Source: Penium margaritaceum (Eukaryota > Streptophyta > Zygnematophyceae > Desmidiales > Peniaceae). Taken from it: DNA of 39,583 nt. The notes below the pieces were generated by a model. It was not told where the DNA came from. It saw only the letters and a program-made list of their open reading frames with translations, and made no database searches. The stretch spans positions 60,405 to 99,987 of the forward strand of contig SZWC01003570.1 in assembly GCA_023375785.1 (NCBI GenBank), given 5' to 3'. A program made the translations under genes and the position numbers. This document shows positions 11,599 through 22,639 of this stretch, piece after piece; the first letter of the stretch is position 1; each line of letters starts with the position of its first letter.

Positions 11599-11977
11599 TA
11601 TGATATGCGAAGTCTCTTATACCTTGCACAAAAATCGTCATTGGATTTTGCAAAATGGCATCCAGAGCTAGCTCGAGAGAACTTACGCTTTGTGTCACAT
11701 TTGGGACAATCATCATCAACAACTCGTACAAGGAGAATTAAATGTTCCAAGTCTGCAGAGGCCCATTTTTGTCCTTACAATGTCCCCTCATTCTAGGTCA
11801 AGAACAAGAGCGGGTATTACCCCAAACTTTTGAGTTCGCATGAGTTTCCCGTTTCAAAACTGGAAGTTTTTCCTAAACAAAGTCGAGTATTGTTTTTCAC
11901 GGGTCAGCAAGAAATCGTCGTGTGCGAGGCAAAATAAAAAATTCTGTGCAGAATGCTCTTGCACAGACCTTGCTCTC

Positions 11978-12070
<93 letters not shown>

Positions 12071-12144
12071 NNNNNNNNNNNNNNNNNNNNNNNNNNNNNN
12101 NNNNNNNNNNNNNNNNNNNNNNNNNNNNNNNNNNNNNNNNNNNN

Positions 12145-12197
<53 letters not shown>

Positions 12198-12557
12198 CTC
12201 TATCTCTATCTCTATCTCTATCTCTATCTCTATCCCTCTTCCTTGATTTCGTGAGCGAGGAGGAAAATTGAGGGCGAGGGCGCAAGGCCACAAGCCTCGA
12301 ACCTTGAGACCTTGTGGCCTCGTTGCCACCGGTCGAGTGACCAGCTTGATCAGCAGCCAGCAGGTGGCCAGCTGATTGCTGGCCGGTCACCTAGCCGGCT
12401 GCCAACCGTCCACCCGGCTAGCAGCTAGTGGGCCGGCGCCTAGCGAAGGGATGGCCGCCAGCCAGTTCTCACTGTTGCGAGAACTGGCTGGCGTGGTGGT
12501 GTCCAACCACCCCTCGCTTCGGCGAAGAGGGAGGGCTGAACAAGCCCTCCCAGTACA
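11599..12557 (-). repeat. 5' LTR of the old chromovirus, enlarged by a CT microsatellite
   Basis: It aligns with the 677-bp LTRs of the second chromovirus on both sides of a large CT tract. Upstream matches include AAGTCTGCAGAGGCCCATTT and GTTCGCATGAGTTTC. Downstream matches include GAGGGCGAGGGC, CCGGTCACCTAGCCGGC and CCAACCACCCCTCGCTTCGG. It ends CAGTACA at 12557. The start TATGAT corresponds to TGTAAC, so the canonical TG is mutated. The extra length comes from the microsatellite and gap at 11973-12234. Confidence 0.75.
11973..12234. repeat. CT/TA/CTCTAT microsatellite with a 74-base N gap
   Basis: A CT run reaches 12070, followed by Ns (12071-12144). CT then resumes, followed by TA repeats (about 12180-12197) and CTCTAT repeats to about 12234. 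It sits inside the 5' LTR of the old chromovirus, where the second copy only has a pyrimidine-rich CCTCGCTCCCCCTATCC segment. That segment probably seeded it. The true length is unknown because of the gap. Confidence 0.95.
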
Positions 12558-13741
12558 AGACATGTCATGATGTATTTCTTCTTTAAGATTAAAGGGGAGA
12601 TGGCAGTGCATCCTTTCCAATCCTGGCCACTCGAAGGTCTGGTCTGGATATTTCTCTTCCCATTAGGCCTCATAAGAAGGATGGAGGATTTGATTTGTGT
12701 ACTCCTGTGAGTAGAATTTGAGTAGAGTTGGGGGATTTTGAGATAGAAAATATGTTTGTTCCTTTGTGCACGTGTGTAGGAAAATGTAGGTCGTATCATC
12801 GCTTATGAAGACCGGGGTACGTATTATGTGAGGGTGCTCATTGGTGAGGCCAGAGTCTTAGAGACGGGAGTGCTTGGAGAGCATTGGAGGCTGCGTGAGC
12901 TCCATCCAAACTTCCGGTTTTTTCTTTTCATTCTATCTTGGGTTAGCAAGATTACTTGCAGCCAACACTTCGGGAGCTCTCGCAAAAGCTTTTGAGTGTA
13001 CCAAGTTCAATTCATGGAATCATTCATAGGATCAAATATTTCCCGCAGCATGCACTTGATCTTACCCTTTGCATAACTTACATGGCATCACTCCCAAGGT
13101 CCTGGTAATGTTCCGAGTGCAGAAAGCAACATCATCAAACCAAACGTCTAGGATGAAGAACATCAACCAGAAAGATGATCGAGGACTTCTTTAGATGAAT
13201 ATTCTCTAGCACTTGTAGTCTTTGACTATCTTTGCACTAGGGGACTATTATATTATATCTCGCACCAAGTAGTGCCGGACAGCAGAACCGCCCCATCTAG
13301 CACACCGCCCGCAGATTTTGTCCACTTTTGAAAGAGGCAAAAATGAATATCCGTGAAGCGCGATGGGTTTTCCTGCTCATTGAGCCCCTTGTCCCCTACT
13401 TATACAATCACTAAAGAATCATTAATCAAGAACAAGAAGATCATACCCTAGAATCAAAATCAATTTTTCAAATTTTGTTCAAGACCTACATTCAGTTCTC
13501 ATTTTGCCTTGTGTTTCTATTTTGATAGGCAAAACTCGTAAGGAATCTGCGCTCGTGATGTTCTTTGGACAAATCTGCTTTCGCCCTGCCATTCACACTG
13601 GGCCACTGCCTGAGATCAGAGTAAAACCTCCAAAAATAAATGTTAAGTAGGGAAAAACATGGAGAGCAAAGCTAGGAGGAGTTAGAAAAGTAAAAGTGAC
13701 ATACAGCGATGACAAGAGATATCATATTCATTCCCTCGACC
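12558..13741. other. Intergenic spacer, nothing recognised
   Basis: This AT-richer sequence between the two old elements has no convincing ORF, repeat or RNA gene on either strand. It ends with CGACC (13737-13741), the lower target-site duplication of the old copia element. Confidence 0.5.
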
Positions 13742-14334
13742 TCTAGTTGGTCTTCAATGTACTAGCTAGGAGTGTGAGGGGAGTGAGATACTTTGGGAAG
13801 ATCCTCATGAGCCACACACGCCATGGATGTGGAATTTGTACTTAGAACCAAGACAAGATTTTGAGAGGGGGAGCATCTAAGAACGGGTAAGAGTGCATCT
13901 CGCTTGTGCATCACGCAAAGTGAGGCCACGCCGCCACTGGGGGGTCAAGCATGACCTCTTGGTATTAACCAATTACAGCTACTCGCCAGTGCACAGCCAA
14001 CTACTGGCACGGTGGCCTCATAAGAATCAACACTTAGAAAGCATGGCAGCTTCTCAGAAGCCTACATCTAAACGTGGAGATATACCAAGGCATCTTAAAG
14101 TGTCTGAGGTGAAGCCTCCACTACATCCAAAGAGGATAGTCAAGAGATTAAACAAGAGATCATCAAGTTATCCCAATCACATCATGGGAGAGCACAGTAG
14201 CTGCCTGTAGAGAATGGAACCAATGACAAGGGATAAGTCTCCAGGTGCAGCCATATCAATCAGTCCCATGTACATGTGTAAGACAAGAGGGCATTCCAGA
14301 TATGAGAGGCCATGAATTGCATAGAATATTAACA
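13742..14334 (-). repeat. 3' LTR of the old copia
   Basis: It is homologous along its length to 29456-30109, including CTAGCTAGGAGTGTG, CACGCCATGGATGTGGAATT and CCAAAGAGGATAGTCAAG. It starts TCTAGTTGG on the plus strand (probably once TGTAGTTGG) and ends ATTAACA. It differs from its partner by many substitutions and several indels, so the insertion is old. Confidence 0.85.
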
Positions 14335-14479
14335 CTCTCCTATGACCCACCGTCATACAACCCACAAGCATAAGTGAGATGGCAAGCAAAATGATGCATA
14401 AGTGTGATGGTGTAATAGGTAGGCAGACAATGAGCACATGTTGATCGAGGACATGGGAACATGCAAGACTGACAGTGTA

Positions 14480-17400
14480 CACAACACATTTTAAGACGTT
14501 TCTGTTTAGTACCTTGGTGAGAGATTCAGCACTCTGTGATCGTGAGTCCACCCAAGCAACCTAAACAATGCCATCAATAATTTACTCGCAAATAAATGGT
14601 GCTCCATAATCATGTGCTCAGTACAAGAGTGGTGCATGCCGCCATTTTTTACGATAGCCTTGGTGCTTTGATTTCCATAGTACTAAGTAGTACTCCAAAT
14701 GGGAACATGTAGTTGCTGTAGTACGCGACAGAGCGAGACAGCTTCACACATACCTGCACCGAGGGCCAATACTCAGCTTTTGCTATGGCGTAGGCTACAC
14801 AGCCTTGATTTCCACTTTTCCAAGACACAGTCGTTCCCCTAATGAGAAAGAAATAGCCGGTCCTACTCCGCACATCAGTGTCATGTACCTAGACACTATT
14901 GGTGGATTCATCCATAACGACTGAGGACTATGCTCTAAAGTACAGCATTGTATGTATTACAGAAAGTGTGTAGAACACTACACGGAGTGCTGCCTCAAGA
15001 TGACGCTCTATAGGATGCTTGGAGAACTGGGAGAAGTTCACAGCGAAGGTGAATTCAGCATGAGTGGTGATAACAAAGTATATCAATGAGCCCATCACCC
15101 CCAAGTAGTCAGTCACGTCCACCATTTTCCCCAGTTTCGACACATCCAGTGAGTTCAACAACTTCGGGCCTGCTAGGGTCATGGAGATTAAGGCAAAGGG
15201 TACTTAAAAGAGAAGACGCAAAGCGCTCCCCCAGGCTACAAACATACTTAGCCCGGTGAACATGTAGTGTACGGGGTGAACAATCGCGTTCCAACTCCAT
15301 GCCCAAGAAGACATGAGCAANATTGTAAAGTTAAAGGGCTGGGGGATGCATTCAGATTTTTTTTGAAATAGACAGAGATGGCAAGAATAGGACCAGAGGA
15401 AGCACTAAAGAACAAGGCGTGATCAATTGTGCTCCTGCAAAAACCACCCTTCTCAAGCGTAGAGGCGATTTCTTGGTTCCAACAGTGGGGCGACAGCTTG
15501 AGCCCATAGAGGGCTTTGAGGAGACTCCCCACTTTTTTGGTTCCATTTGTGAAACGAGGGGGTTGGACCATGTAAACTTCCTTGTCAAGTCTACCATGAA
15601 AAGAGGCATTGTTGGCATCTATCTGTTGCAACTCCCAGTTGCATTGAGCCACCAAGCTGAGGAGGGCTGTGGAAGTAGTGACTGATAGGAGCAAATGTCT
15701 CATCAAATTCTATTCCAAGAATGTAAGAGAGAACACTCTAGTAGTGATCCGAGCCCTGTACCGATCAATAGAGGTGCCAGGCTTCAACTTTCAACTGTAA
15801 AGCCACTTTGCGAACACCGCCTTTCGTCCTGGTGGAAGATCCACTAATTCGTACACACCATAAATAGCTAGGGCATCAAGATCTTTTTGCATTGCCATCT
15901 CCTACGGAGAGGAGTCAGTTGTACTATGTGCGTCACAAACTGTCAGTGGTTCAGGTGAGAGCGAAGAGAGGTCAACAGTGGCAAAGCAAGAGGCAACATA
16001 CCCAGCAATAGAATCATCAAGAGCGAGGTAAAGCTCTTGCTTAATGAGGGAGTATCCAAGGGAAATTCTAGGATGCACCATAGAGAGAGCAATGGGAGAG
16101 GCAGTTATAGCAAATCCAAGGGCACGAAGGTTGGGTTAACAAGCAATAGTTGGTCCAACAAGTTCAGAAATGGTGGATCCACTCGCCTTGGGTCCACTGC
16201 AAGAGCACCTGTGTTAGGATAAGAAGAGGCATGTGCACGAGAATGAGAAGCAAATGGGCAAGGTCTGAGAGGGAAGAGCCCAAAGACGACCACCATGAGC
16301 ATAGGGAGATATAACTGGGTGAACACTGACAGGAGAGGAGGCTGCCGACCACACACGAGGCACGGATGAGGTGGGATAAGGGTCAGCCAGGACATGAGGA
16401 GGAGTGACATAAAGCACTACAGGAGAGCCACCTATGGCGGAGGACGTGGGCAGAGAGGAAGAGCCACATGAAGATGTGACAAGAGTGCAAGTGATAGATG
16501 GTGAGGGAGCATTGTCCGAAGGGTCTCTCTTCGCGGCAACAAGAGCAGGTCAAATGAATACATGAGGGCCAGAACCTCCCCCAGGCCGAGAGAGCAAGAC
16601 GAGGGAGGTTGGGAAGGACGAGGCAAGCTGAGGCAAGTCACGTTCAAAGTCATCCTCAAAGAAAGGGACATCGCAATTTTCAATGATAGGATGCCAAATG
16701 GGGTCTCAGAGAAGCCAGGCTTTGAAGACGGGAGAGACACAAAGAAATGTACAAAGGCGGCCACGAGGAGAGGGCATCCCTTCACAATGATAATGAGGAA
16801 GCCAAACAGAGGTGACGGATCTCAAGACACGAGCAAGACAAAGGTCAGCATGATGACCGGTCCAGCACTCAAACGGGATGACATGACGAGGGAGGGGACC
16901 ATGGGGAACACGGTTCCAAAGGCAGGTCATGTATGACATGGCCTCAAAGGCGAAGAGAGGGGATGACCAGAGGGCGAAAGTAGGCAATGCACACCATCAG
17001 CCAGGATGCGGTTCTAGCATCCAGACATGCCATTTTTCAGTGGCGTGTACGGTGCGGACAGTTCTATGCGCACGCGATGAGACTCAAGGAAGGAAGGAGG
17101 AGGACTAAAGAATTCACAAGCCCAGTCACAACAAAAGACGTGCAACTGATGCAAAAAATCACATTCAGCCTGAGTCAACCAAGACTCAAGGACATCAGTG
17201 ACGTAAGGCAAATATCCAGAAGCAGCGAGAGAAGTCATTAGTCAAGCAGAGCATGCAGCGGTCAAGGGCACCAAGGAAGTTATGAAGAATAGAACTCATG
17301 ACATTAGCGTGCACAAGATCAAGCTGATGGGCAGGGACGAATGAAGCCATACTAAAGGGGGATCGGTGCATTTTGCTAAGCACACATGCACGACAAGAAG

Positions 17401-18100
17401 AGGAGCATTGAGGGATGAACGGAGTAAAGCCTAGCGGTAGGCTAAGTGCATATGAGGCGTGTGATGACTGTTGTGTGGATGTGACAAAGATGACAGTGCA
17501 ATAGATCTACATGCTCAGAAGACAAAGTCGGGGCAACCTAAACAAGAGCAGAGGGAGCAAAATACGAGGGAAGAGAGAGGAATGTGGAAAAGGCGATCAC
17601 AATGAAGACCACAAAGAACAACCCGACAAGAGCAAAGAATGGGGACGATACCAACACCATGGCTAGAGGAGAAGTCCATGCCTTGATCATCAAACATGGT
17701 GAAAGACAGAAGGCTGACCTCCATATCGGGCATAAACAAGACATCAAGGAGAAACAAGTCTCCACCGCGACCGACAAAGTGGACAACACCAACACCCTGA
17801 ACGGGGAGAAGCTGGCCAGACCCTTGGAAATGAATTGGACAGATCCCACGAGGCTGAGGGAAAAAAAAGACGAGCAACAGGATGTCATGTGGTGGGTGGC
17901 TCCTGAATCAATGATCCAAAGCCACCAAACACATTAGCAAATGGCAAAACAAGACACAGAGCGACCGTAACAGAAGGTGGAACAAACAAGAAGGTGCACC
18001 AAGACAGTGAGGAAAAGCGTGTAACTATCAATCCTCAATCCATGGATGGTCATCAGGCAAGGCAACCTCAACACACCCGGACGATGCCCCATGAAGGGCT
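14480..18100 (-). pseudogene. Old copia pol remnant (protease, integrase, RT, RNase H)
   Basis: Order on the minus strand. A protease/pre-integrase part (17515-18100) has DVLFMPDMEVSLLSF, the conserved end of copia protease. The integrase core (16990-17380) has LCLTNDFSRCFWIFALRH and SAPYTPLKNGM; the first catalytic Asp is replaced (LVHAN for LVHSD) and the final Glu motif is degraded. The integrase C side (16710-16990) has WNRVPHGPLPRHVIPFECW. RT (15250-15870) has QQIDANNASFHGRLDKEVYM and LYGLKLSPHCWNQEI. RT end and RNase H (14560-15180) have YLGVMGSLIYFVITTHAEF and SRTGYFFLIRGTTVSWKSG. Frameshifts and stops are frequent and there is a lone N at 15321. The integrase is clearly related to that of the younger copia (WNRLPHGPLPDHITPYQLW). 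Confidence 0.85.
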
Positions 18101-18499
18101 CTATCCGACAAATGAAAGAACGCAAAAGGCCAATCACACCCTCACCTCCCTGAGAACGAAGCTTGAGAACCTTTGTGAGGCGACTCTCTAGGGCACGTTC
18201 CTCCTCACGACAGTCAGAGTGGCGGTCGGAGGCGACTGTGGGAGAAGTGGCCACCGTCACAAGACCCGGAAGGCGCTGTGTAGTGGATGGATGGTGGACT
18301 GTAGAAGATGGGGCCAAAGGCAAGAGGTACCTAGCCCCAGGAGGATGACGGATGGGTCGGCTGCTGCAAGGGCGCAATGGAGAACCTGAAGGCTGTGGAA
18401 ATGAGGAGGTGCATTTGGGGCCACAATGGTGGTAGTAGTGGCCGCTAGACGTGATGACGCTTGTGGGAGCCCAATGAGTACGCATGGCAGAGGCAAGGC

Positions 18500-19706
18500 G
18501 TATGTCATCACAAAGAGCAGTGCATTTGGGTGCAGAGTGTCAAGATGCATCGCAAGACGTTACTGCTCTAGGAGCAGAGGATGCATTAACAGGCTTACCA
18601 TCACCGCCACGACCTTTGTCTTTGCCATGGCCCTAACTAGCACCCAAAATGCGCCCAATGTCCTAAGAACTATATGCAGCTATAGTGGGATGCAAAGAGG
18701 TGGAAGATGATGAGGAAAAAATTCCAGAAGAATAGGTGGAAGAGGTGATGATGGCAGCCAGAGCTACACGGTGAAGCCGCTTGTTTTGCAAGCTGCTCCA
18801 CAAGTCAGTGAGCCGAGTCACAATGAACTCATATAGTGGGTCAATGCCAGGAGTAGAATTTGCAAGCACTAGCTCAGTAGCAAGGCAATCAAGTTCAACT
18901 TGTGGTACATGCAGGTACAAGTTGGAGAGGTCAGAAACAAGATAGGCGACAATGGAAAAAAGACACAGAGGGGGCAATGGGTAGCCTTGCCCAAGTCACG
19001 CAGAAGGCCGAAGCTGCACATCCAATACTTATCTATAGACTCATCCGTGTGCATGTGCAACATGTTAAACTACATAGGAAGGGCACTTTGGATAGCATGC
19101 CCAATCACTGTCTTGTGACGGCGAATGAGAGCATACGCTCACATGGGGTCAGCTAGAGTGCGGCGAGCCGGGTCAGCGTTGTATGTGCGCATGTCATCCA
19201 ACAGTTCCTCGGGCCCTGTAATGATGAGAGCACAACCTATACGAGCTGCCTTAGCACGTTACAGGGTGAAGGGAGGGTTGGCCGAAGGGTGAACAGGAGA
19301 GTAATACGCCCAAAGCAGCTGTCCATGAGCCCATGAACTAAAGCGGGTTTCCCAAGAGGAGAAGGAAAGGCTTATCGTGAAGTGAGGAGGTGAGCTTTCA
19401 AAGTCTTTCTGCCACTGTGGCAGAAGAGTAAGAGCAAGAGCGACAGTGGAGAGATGGAGTGGAGGATTTAATGAAATCGCCTGCTTCATCAAAGGACTCA
19501 ATCGAGTACAAACCATGAGCAGGTACCATTGCAAGAAGACCAGGCACGATATGTAAGCGCTCCATCACAATGTTAGCTACATTGATGGCCAACTCATTTT
19601 TGGCCTCACTCCCATTTTGGCTGTATCTCTTCCATGCACCAACTTGCCGCTTGTATCTCACTAAGACCTGTGTGAAGAGCATCAATAGTCTCTTCAACCC
19701 CTGACA
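18500..19706 (-). pseudogene. Old copia gag remnant
   Basis: A minus-strand ATG at about 19706 begins MSGVEETIDALHTGLSEIQA. The region then continues with NELAINVANIVMERLHIVPG and, in another frame, stretches around 18870-19200 (MLHMHTDESIDKYWMCSFG). Position between the leader and the protease, and the gag-like helical composition, support the call. I see no intact CCHC knuckle. Reading is broken by stops and at least two frame changes, so the exact limits are uncertain. Confidence 0.55.
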
Positions 19707-19859
19707 TGATGAGAGATCATGCCAAAAAATGCAAAGGAGAGTACAATGAAGATTTGTAGAGAAGAGAGGGGAGTGTAGGTGCTCACTTGACTAACTTCCT
19801 GGTAGCAAGGAGAAGAGTGGAGGCACCACTCCTACTGCCAATGGTGCAAATGTAGCAAC

Positions 19860-20302
19860 CTACTCAAAAGCGGCAACCAGAGTGAAAAGGAGGCCACGGA
19901 TAGTGGCTTGTGCCACGGCTGAACACGCAGATGCGATAAGAACAACGATGGTCACGTGTTGGGCGAGGGTGTAGACTGCTCCCTTTCGGGTAAGAATGTC
20001 TACTTTGGTGGAGACACAGATGGACCTAACAACACCAAAAGTAGTGTCTGGTATAGTGGCGGTTGCAGAGGCCACAGTCAAGGAGGCCAATATTATCTGT
20101 GCGGCTAAGTTGGTGGCACCAGCTTCAAGGAGATGTAGAGATCCTGCTGCTTCGGTGTGAATGGTGGCCTTGCCAACTATACTGCTCGTCGGGACCCTGC
20201 TGGCTCTTGCAGTTGTGGAGAACATGGCGGCTGCACCAGTAGTCGTATCCAGGATGGTACTAGCGAGGCTCATGGGGTCTGCATTAGAAGGGAGGTCGGA
20301 CA
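19860..20302 (-). other. Extra open frame in the old copia leader (unidentified)
   Basis: A 147-codon minus-strand frame starts at ATG 20303-20301 (its first base lies in the younger LTR) and is rich in Ala, Thr and Ser (for example AAAMFSTTARASRVP). Across the younger insertion, 29124-29450 holds another Ala/Thr-rich minus frame (ATACVAATAKVAAAAEAVVF). Together they lie between the 5' LTR and gag, about 0.9 kb that a minimal copia would not need. No family is recognised. It may be low-complexity leader sequence. Confidence 0.3.
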
Positions 20303-20938
20303 TGTTGTGATTTGTGACGTTCTTGTATAGTCTACTGTGACCACTCGGCCGTGTCCATACTCATGCAGATCCCTGAGGCGGGCCCAGGTGACACCGGTGC
20401 GATGACTGGCCGCGGACTACCAGCTTGGAGCTGGCCGACTACCGTTCCAGAGCCCAAGACACTGGCGGGACTTCCTGCTGTTTTTTTTTGCAGCTTGCAT
20501 GAGTTTTTCGGCGGACTGGCCATGAGTCCGATTTGCATGTTTTCGCATTGCGTGTCCACCGTCTGATGATGGATGCATGCATGCAACCAGTGGTAGCCTC
20601 CGTCTTGTGATCCTGCACGTCTAGGTTCAGACAGCGTAGCATTCTGACATGTGTGCGCAGAGTTATGGCCAAAACAGTGGTTTGGGCCAGATTTAGGACA
20701 GCTCTTGGACTGCCGCGTGCGACACCCGTTGTGCGCCGCGGCAGGTATTTATGCCATAGACCTGTCATTTGACATCTCTCTCTGTAAATGCTATTAAAGC
20801 ATTCAGACACTTTGCCTTGTGTCCCCTAGCTAAACCCTTGCTGTTGTGTGCACGACTTGTGACTGTCGTCACCGTCTGATCAGGCACTAGCGCCTGGTCA
20901 ACGGGAGTGTTGCTAGGAAGCTTCCTTGCATCTTGTCA
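20303..20938 (+). repeat. 5' LTR of the younger copia
   Basis: It is 636 bp, TG...CA, matching 28483-29118. A TATTTAT at 20746-20752 is a possible TATA element. A small hairpin AATGCT-ATTAA-AGCATT at 20787-20803 is also present in the 3' LTR with one loop change. The LTR should supply promoter and polyadenylation signals for the element. Confidence 0.95.
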
Positions 20939-20950
20939 TGGTATTGGAGC
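20939..20950 (+). other. Primer-binding site of the younger copia
   Basis: TGGTATTGGAGC directly follows the LTR and matches the plant initiator-Met tRNA site TGGTATCAGAGC at 10 of 12 positions. In copia elements this site binds the tRNA that primes minus-strand DNA synthesis. Confidence 0.8.
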
Positions 20951-20984
20951 AGTGAGACAGTTCTCACTGAGCTGCGCAGTAGAG

Positions 20985-21600
20985 ACGCAGCAGAGCAGCA
21001 GCAGTGAGAGTCACCGCTGCAGCAGATCCACTGGGGCTTGTCGAAGATAGCCGGTCGCCGTTGACGCAGCCCACACCCATCACGTGAGACCGTAGCAGCG
21101 GCGTTGCCACCGTACCAGCAGCAGCATAGCAGCAAAGCAGCAGCAGCAGCACCGGTAGCAGTAGCGTTGTAGCAGCAACGGTAGCAGCAGCGTTATAGCA
21201 GCAGCTACAACAGCGCGTGGCGGAAGTAGCGAGTGCAACCGCCGTCCACAGCCGCAGCGGCGGCCGCGGCAACAGCAGCGTAGCGGCAGCAGCGGCGGCA
21301 GCAGCAGAGCAGCAGCGGCGGCGGCAACAACAGCAGAGCAACACCAGCAGCAGCGGCAGCAGCAGCAGCAGAGCAGCAGCAGCTACAGCAACAGCAGCGC
21401 AGCAGCGGCAGTAGCAGCAGCAGCGCGCGGCGGCGGCAGTGAGCAGCAGCCGCAGGGCGCAGCAGTAGCAGCGGCATTGTGCAGCCGCTGCTGCCACTGG
21501 TGCGCACGCAGTCACGCAGCTGCTATTGCAGCTGACAGCACAGCTGCAGCAACAACTGAGCGAAAGCTGCTGCGCAGCTGCAGCGCAGCCGCCGCGGAGC
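20985..21600. repeat. CAG/GCA-rich triplet tract in the copia leader
   Basis: About 600 bp are dominated by interrupted CAG/GCA/GCG triplets. On the plus strand they give short Gln/Ala/Ser frames. On the minus strand they give a 216-codon frame of mostly Cys, Leu and Ala. Both are typical of triplet-repeat composition and not evidence of a protein. The tract lies between the 5' LTR and the inverted LTR-like segment, where it would form the loop of a foldback transcript. Confidence 0.85.
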
Positions 21601-21624
21601 GACTGCACACTCACGCAGAAGCGC

Positions 21625-22417
21625 GAGAGAAAACTGAGAAGTTTCCTAGAACCTTCCTAACCACTTGCCGCGACACTAGGCATCAGCGCCAGGTCAGCGT
21701 GTGACAACAGTCACAAGTTAGAGACAAAACTGCAAGGGTCTGGGTTGGGACACGAACAGAGTGTCAGGAAACTCAAACTGAATATAATTGCAGAGAGAGG
21801 TAACAAATGACAAGTCCACAGTATAAATACCTGCCGCGGCGCACGACAGGTGTCGCACGCGGCAGTGCAAGGTCTGTCCTAAAACCGGCCCAAAAACACT
21901 ATTTTGGCCGTAAATCTGCGCAGACAAATCAGAATGCTACGCCGTCTGAACCTAGAGATACAGAATCTCAAGCCGGACGCTACGACTGGTCACACACACA
22001 AGTCCGGCACCGATCGGTGGACAGGAAATACAAAACATGCACATCGGGCTCAAGAGCCAGTCCACCGAGAAAACTCTAGCGTCTGCAGAAAAACCGCAAA
22101 GCACCCCGGCAAGCACCCAGGGCGTCATGGCAGCTCTCTGGCAGCTGCTGGTGGATGGAGCCACCACTCGTCGGTGCTCCGGTGCCAGCTGCGTCCGCAT
22201 CGAGGATTGACTGCAGAAAACCTGTAGGAGGTCCGAGACAGCATCCACGATGCTGGGGCAGTAGTCGGTCAGCTCCGAGTGGAGGTCCACCGCCTGCCGA
22301 CGCGTCGGTGTCTCCGAGGTCCGCATCTGGGATCATGTCGTCGCGCTCTCCTGTAGTGCTGCTCTCCTTGCCGTCGCTCGTGACAGGTGGAAGCCACACA
22401 CACCAACAAAAACAACA
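21625..22417 (-). repeat. Diverged LTR copy in inverted orientation inside the copia leader
   Basis: Read on the minus strand, this segment is homologous to the element's own LTR over most of its length. Shared blocks on the plus strand include ACAGTCACAAGT, ATAAATACCTGCCGCGGCGC, GGTGTCGCACGCGGCAGT, CAGAATGCTACGCYGTCTGAA and AGTAGTCGG near the far end; it ends ACAACA, the complement of TGTTGT. Internal insertions (about 22085-22250) and many substitutions show it is older than, or from a different subfamily than, the flanking LTRs. It could be a solo LTR that entered an ancestor of this element, or an inverted duplication of its 5' end. Confidence 0.75.
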
Positions 22418-22466
22418 TAAGAAAAGGGAAGGAGGGGGAGTTGAGTTGACATCAGCATTTTTGCTT

Positions 22467-22497
22467 GCTGACGTCATCAGGTCCTGATGACGTCAGC
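22467..22497. promoter_or_regulatory. 31-bp palindrome with TGACGTCA motifs
   Basis: GCTGACGTCATCAGG, one central T, then CCTGATGACGTCAGC: perfect 15-bp arms. Each arm contains TGACGTCA, the palindromic bZIP (TGA/CREB-type) core. Related TGATGTCAGC and TTGACATCAGC sequences flank it. It lies about 140 bp upstream of the gag ATG. It could be a transcription-factor site or an RNA/DNA hairpin; function is inferred. Confidence 0.7.
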
Positions 22498-22639
22498 AAC
22501 CACCTACTGATGTCAGCACCATACTCGGCCAAATTTTTGGCCGGACAGTCAAAATTTGCCAGCGTCTTAACCCCTCGAGAAACGCTGACGCTTTTGAAAT
22601 CTGACAAACCTGACCTGTCAACCCATACTGAGAGGCGAC

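Larger units (their letters stand above)
3756..12557 (-). mobile_element. Old, decayed Ty3/gypsy chromovirus (LTR retrotransposon)
   Basis: This element is colinear with the better-preserved chromovirus at 30599-39094: LTR, chromodomain, integrase, RNase H, RT, protease, gag and LTR, read on the minus strand. The lower LTR ends at TTTACA and is followed by the same polypurine tract (minus strand GTGGGGAGGAA). The flanks are ATACA (3751-3755) and AGACA (12558-12562), a plausible 5-bp target duplication with one mismatch. All coding regions carry many stops and frameshifts. Relative to the other copy it lacks about 0.9 kb of 5' gag/leader sequence and has gained a 773-bp insertion at 8048-8820. 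It cannot code for functional proteins. The exact outer ends rest on alignment to the other copy by eye. Confidence 0.85.

Noticed and set aside
11840..12390. Frames of Ser-Leu, Arg-Glu and Ile-Tyr repeats across the N gap
   Set aside because: They are translations of CT and TA microsatellites and unknown bases.
16562..18191. Plus-strand frames at 16562-16936, 17584-17937 and 17994-18191
   Set aside because: They are antisense to the old copia integrase and protease remnants, which have recognisable motifs on the minus strand.
20964..21614. 216-codon minus-strand Cys/Leu/Ala-rich frame
   Set aside because: It is a by-product of the CAG/GCA triplet tract. Both strands are open and the composition is what the repeat dictates.
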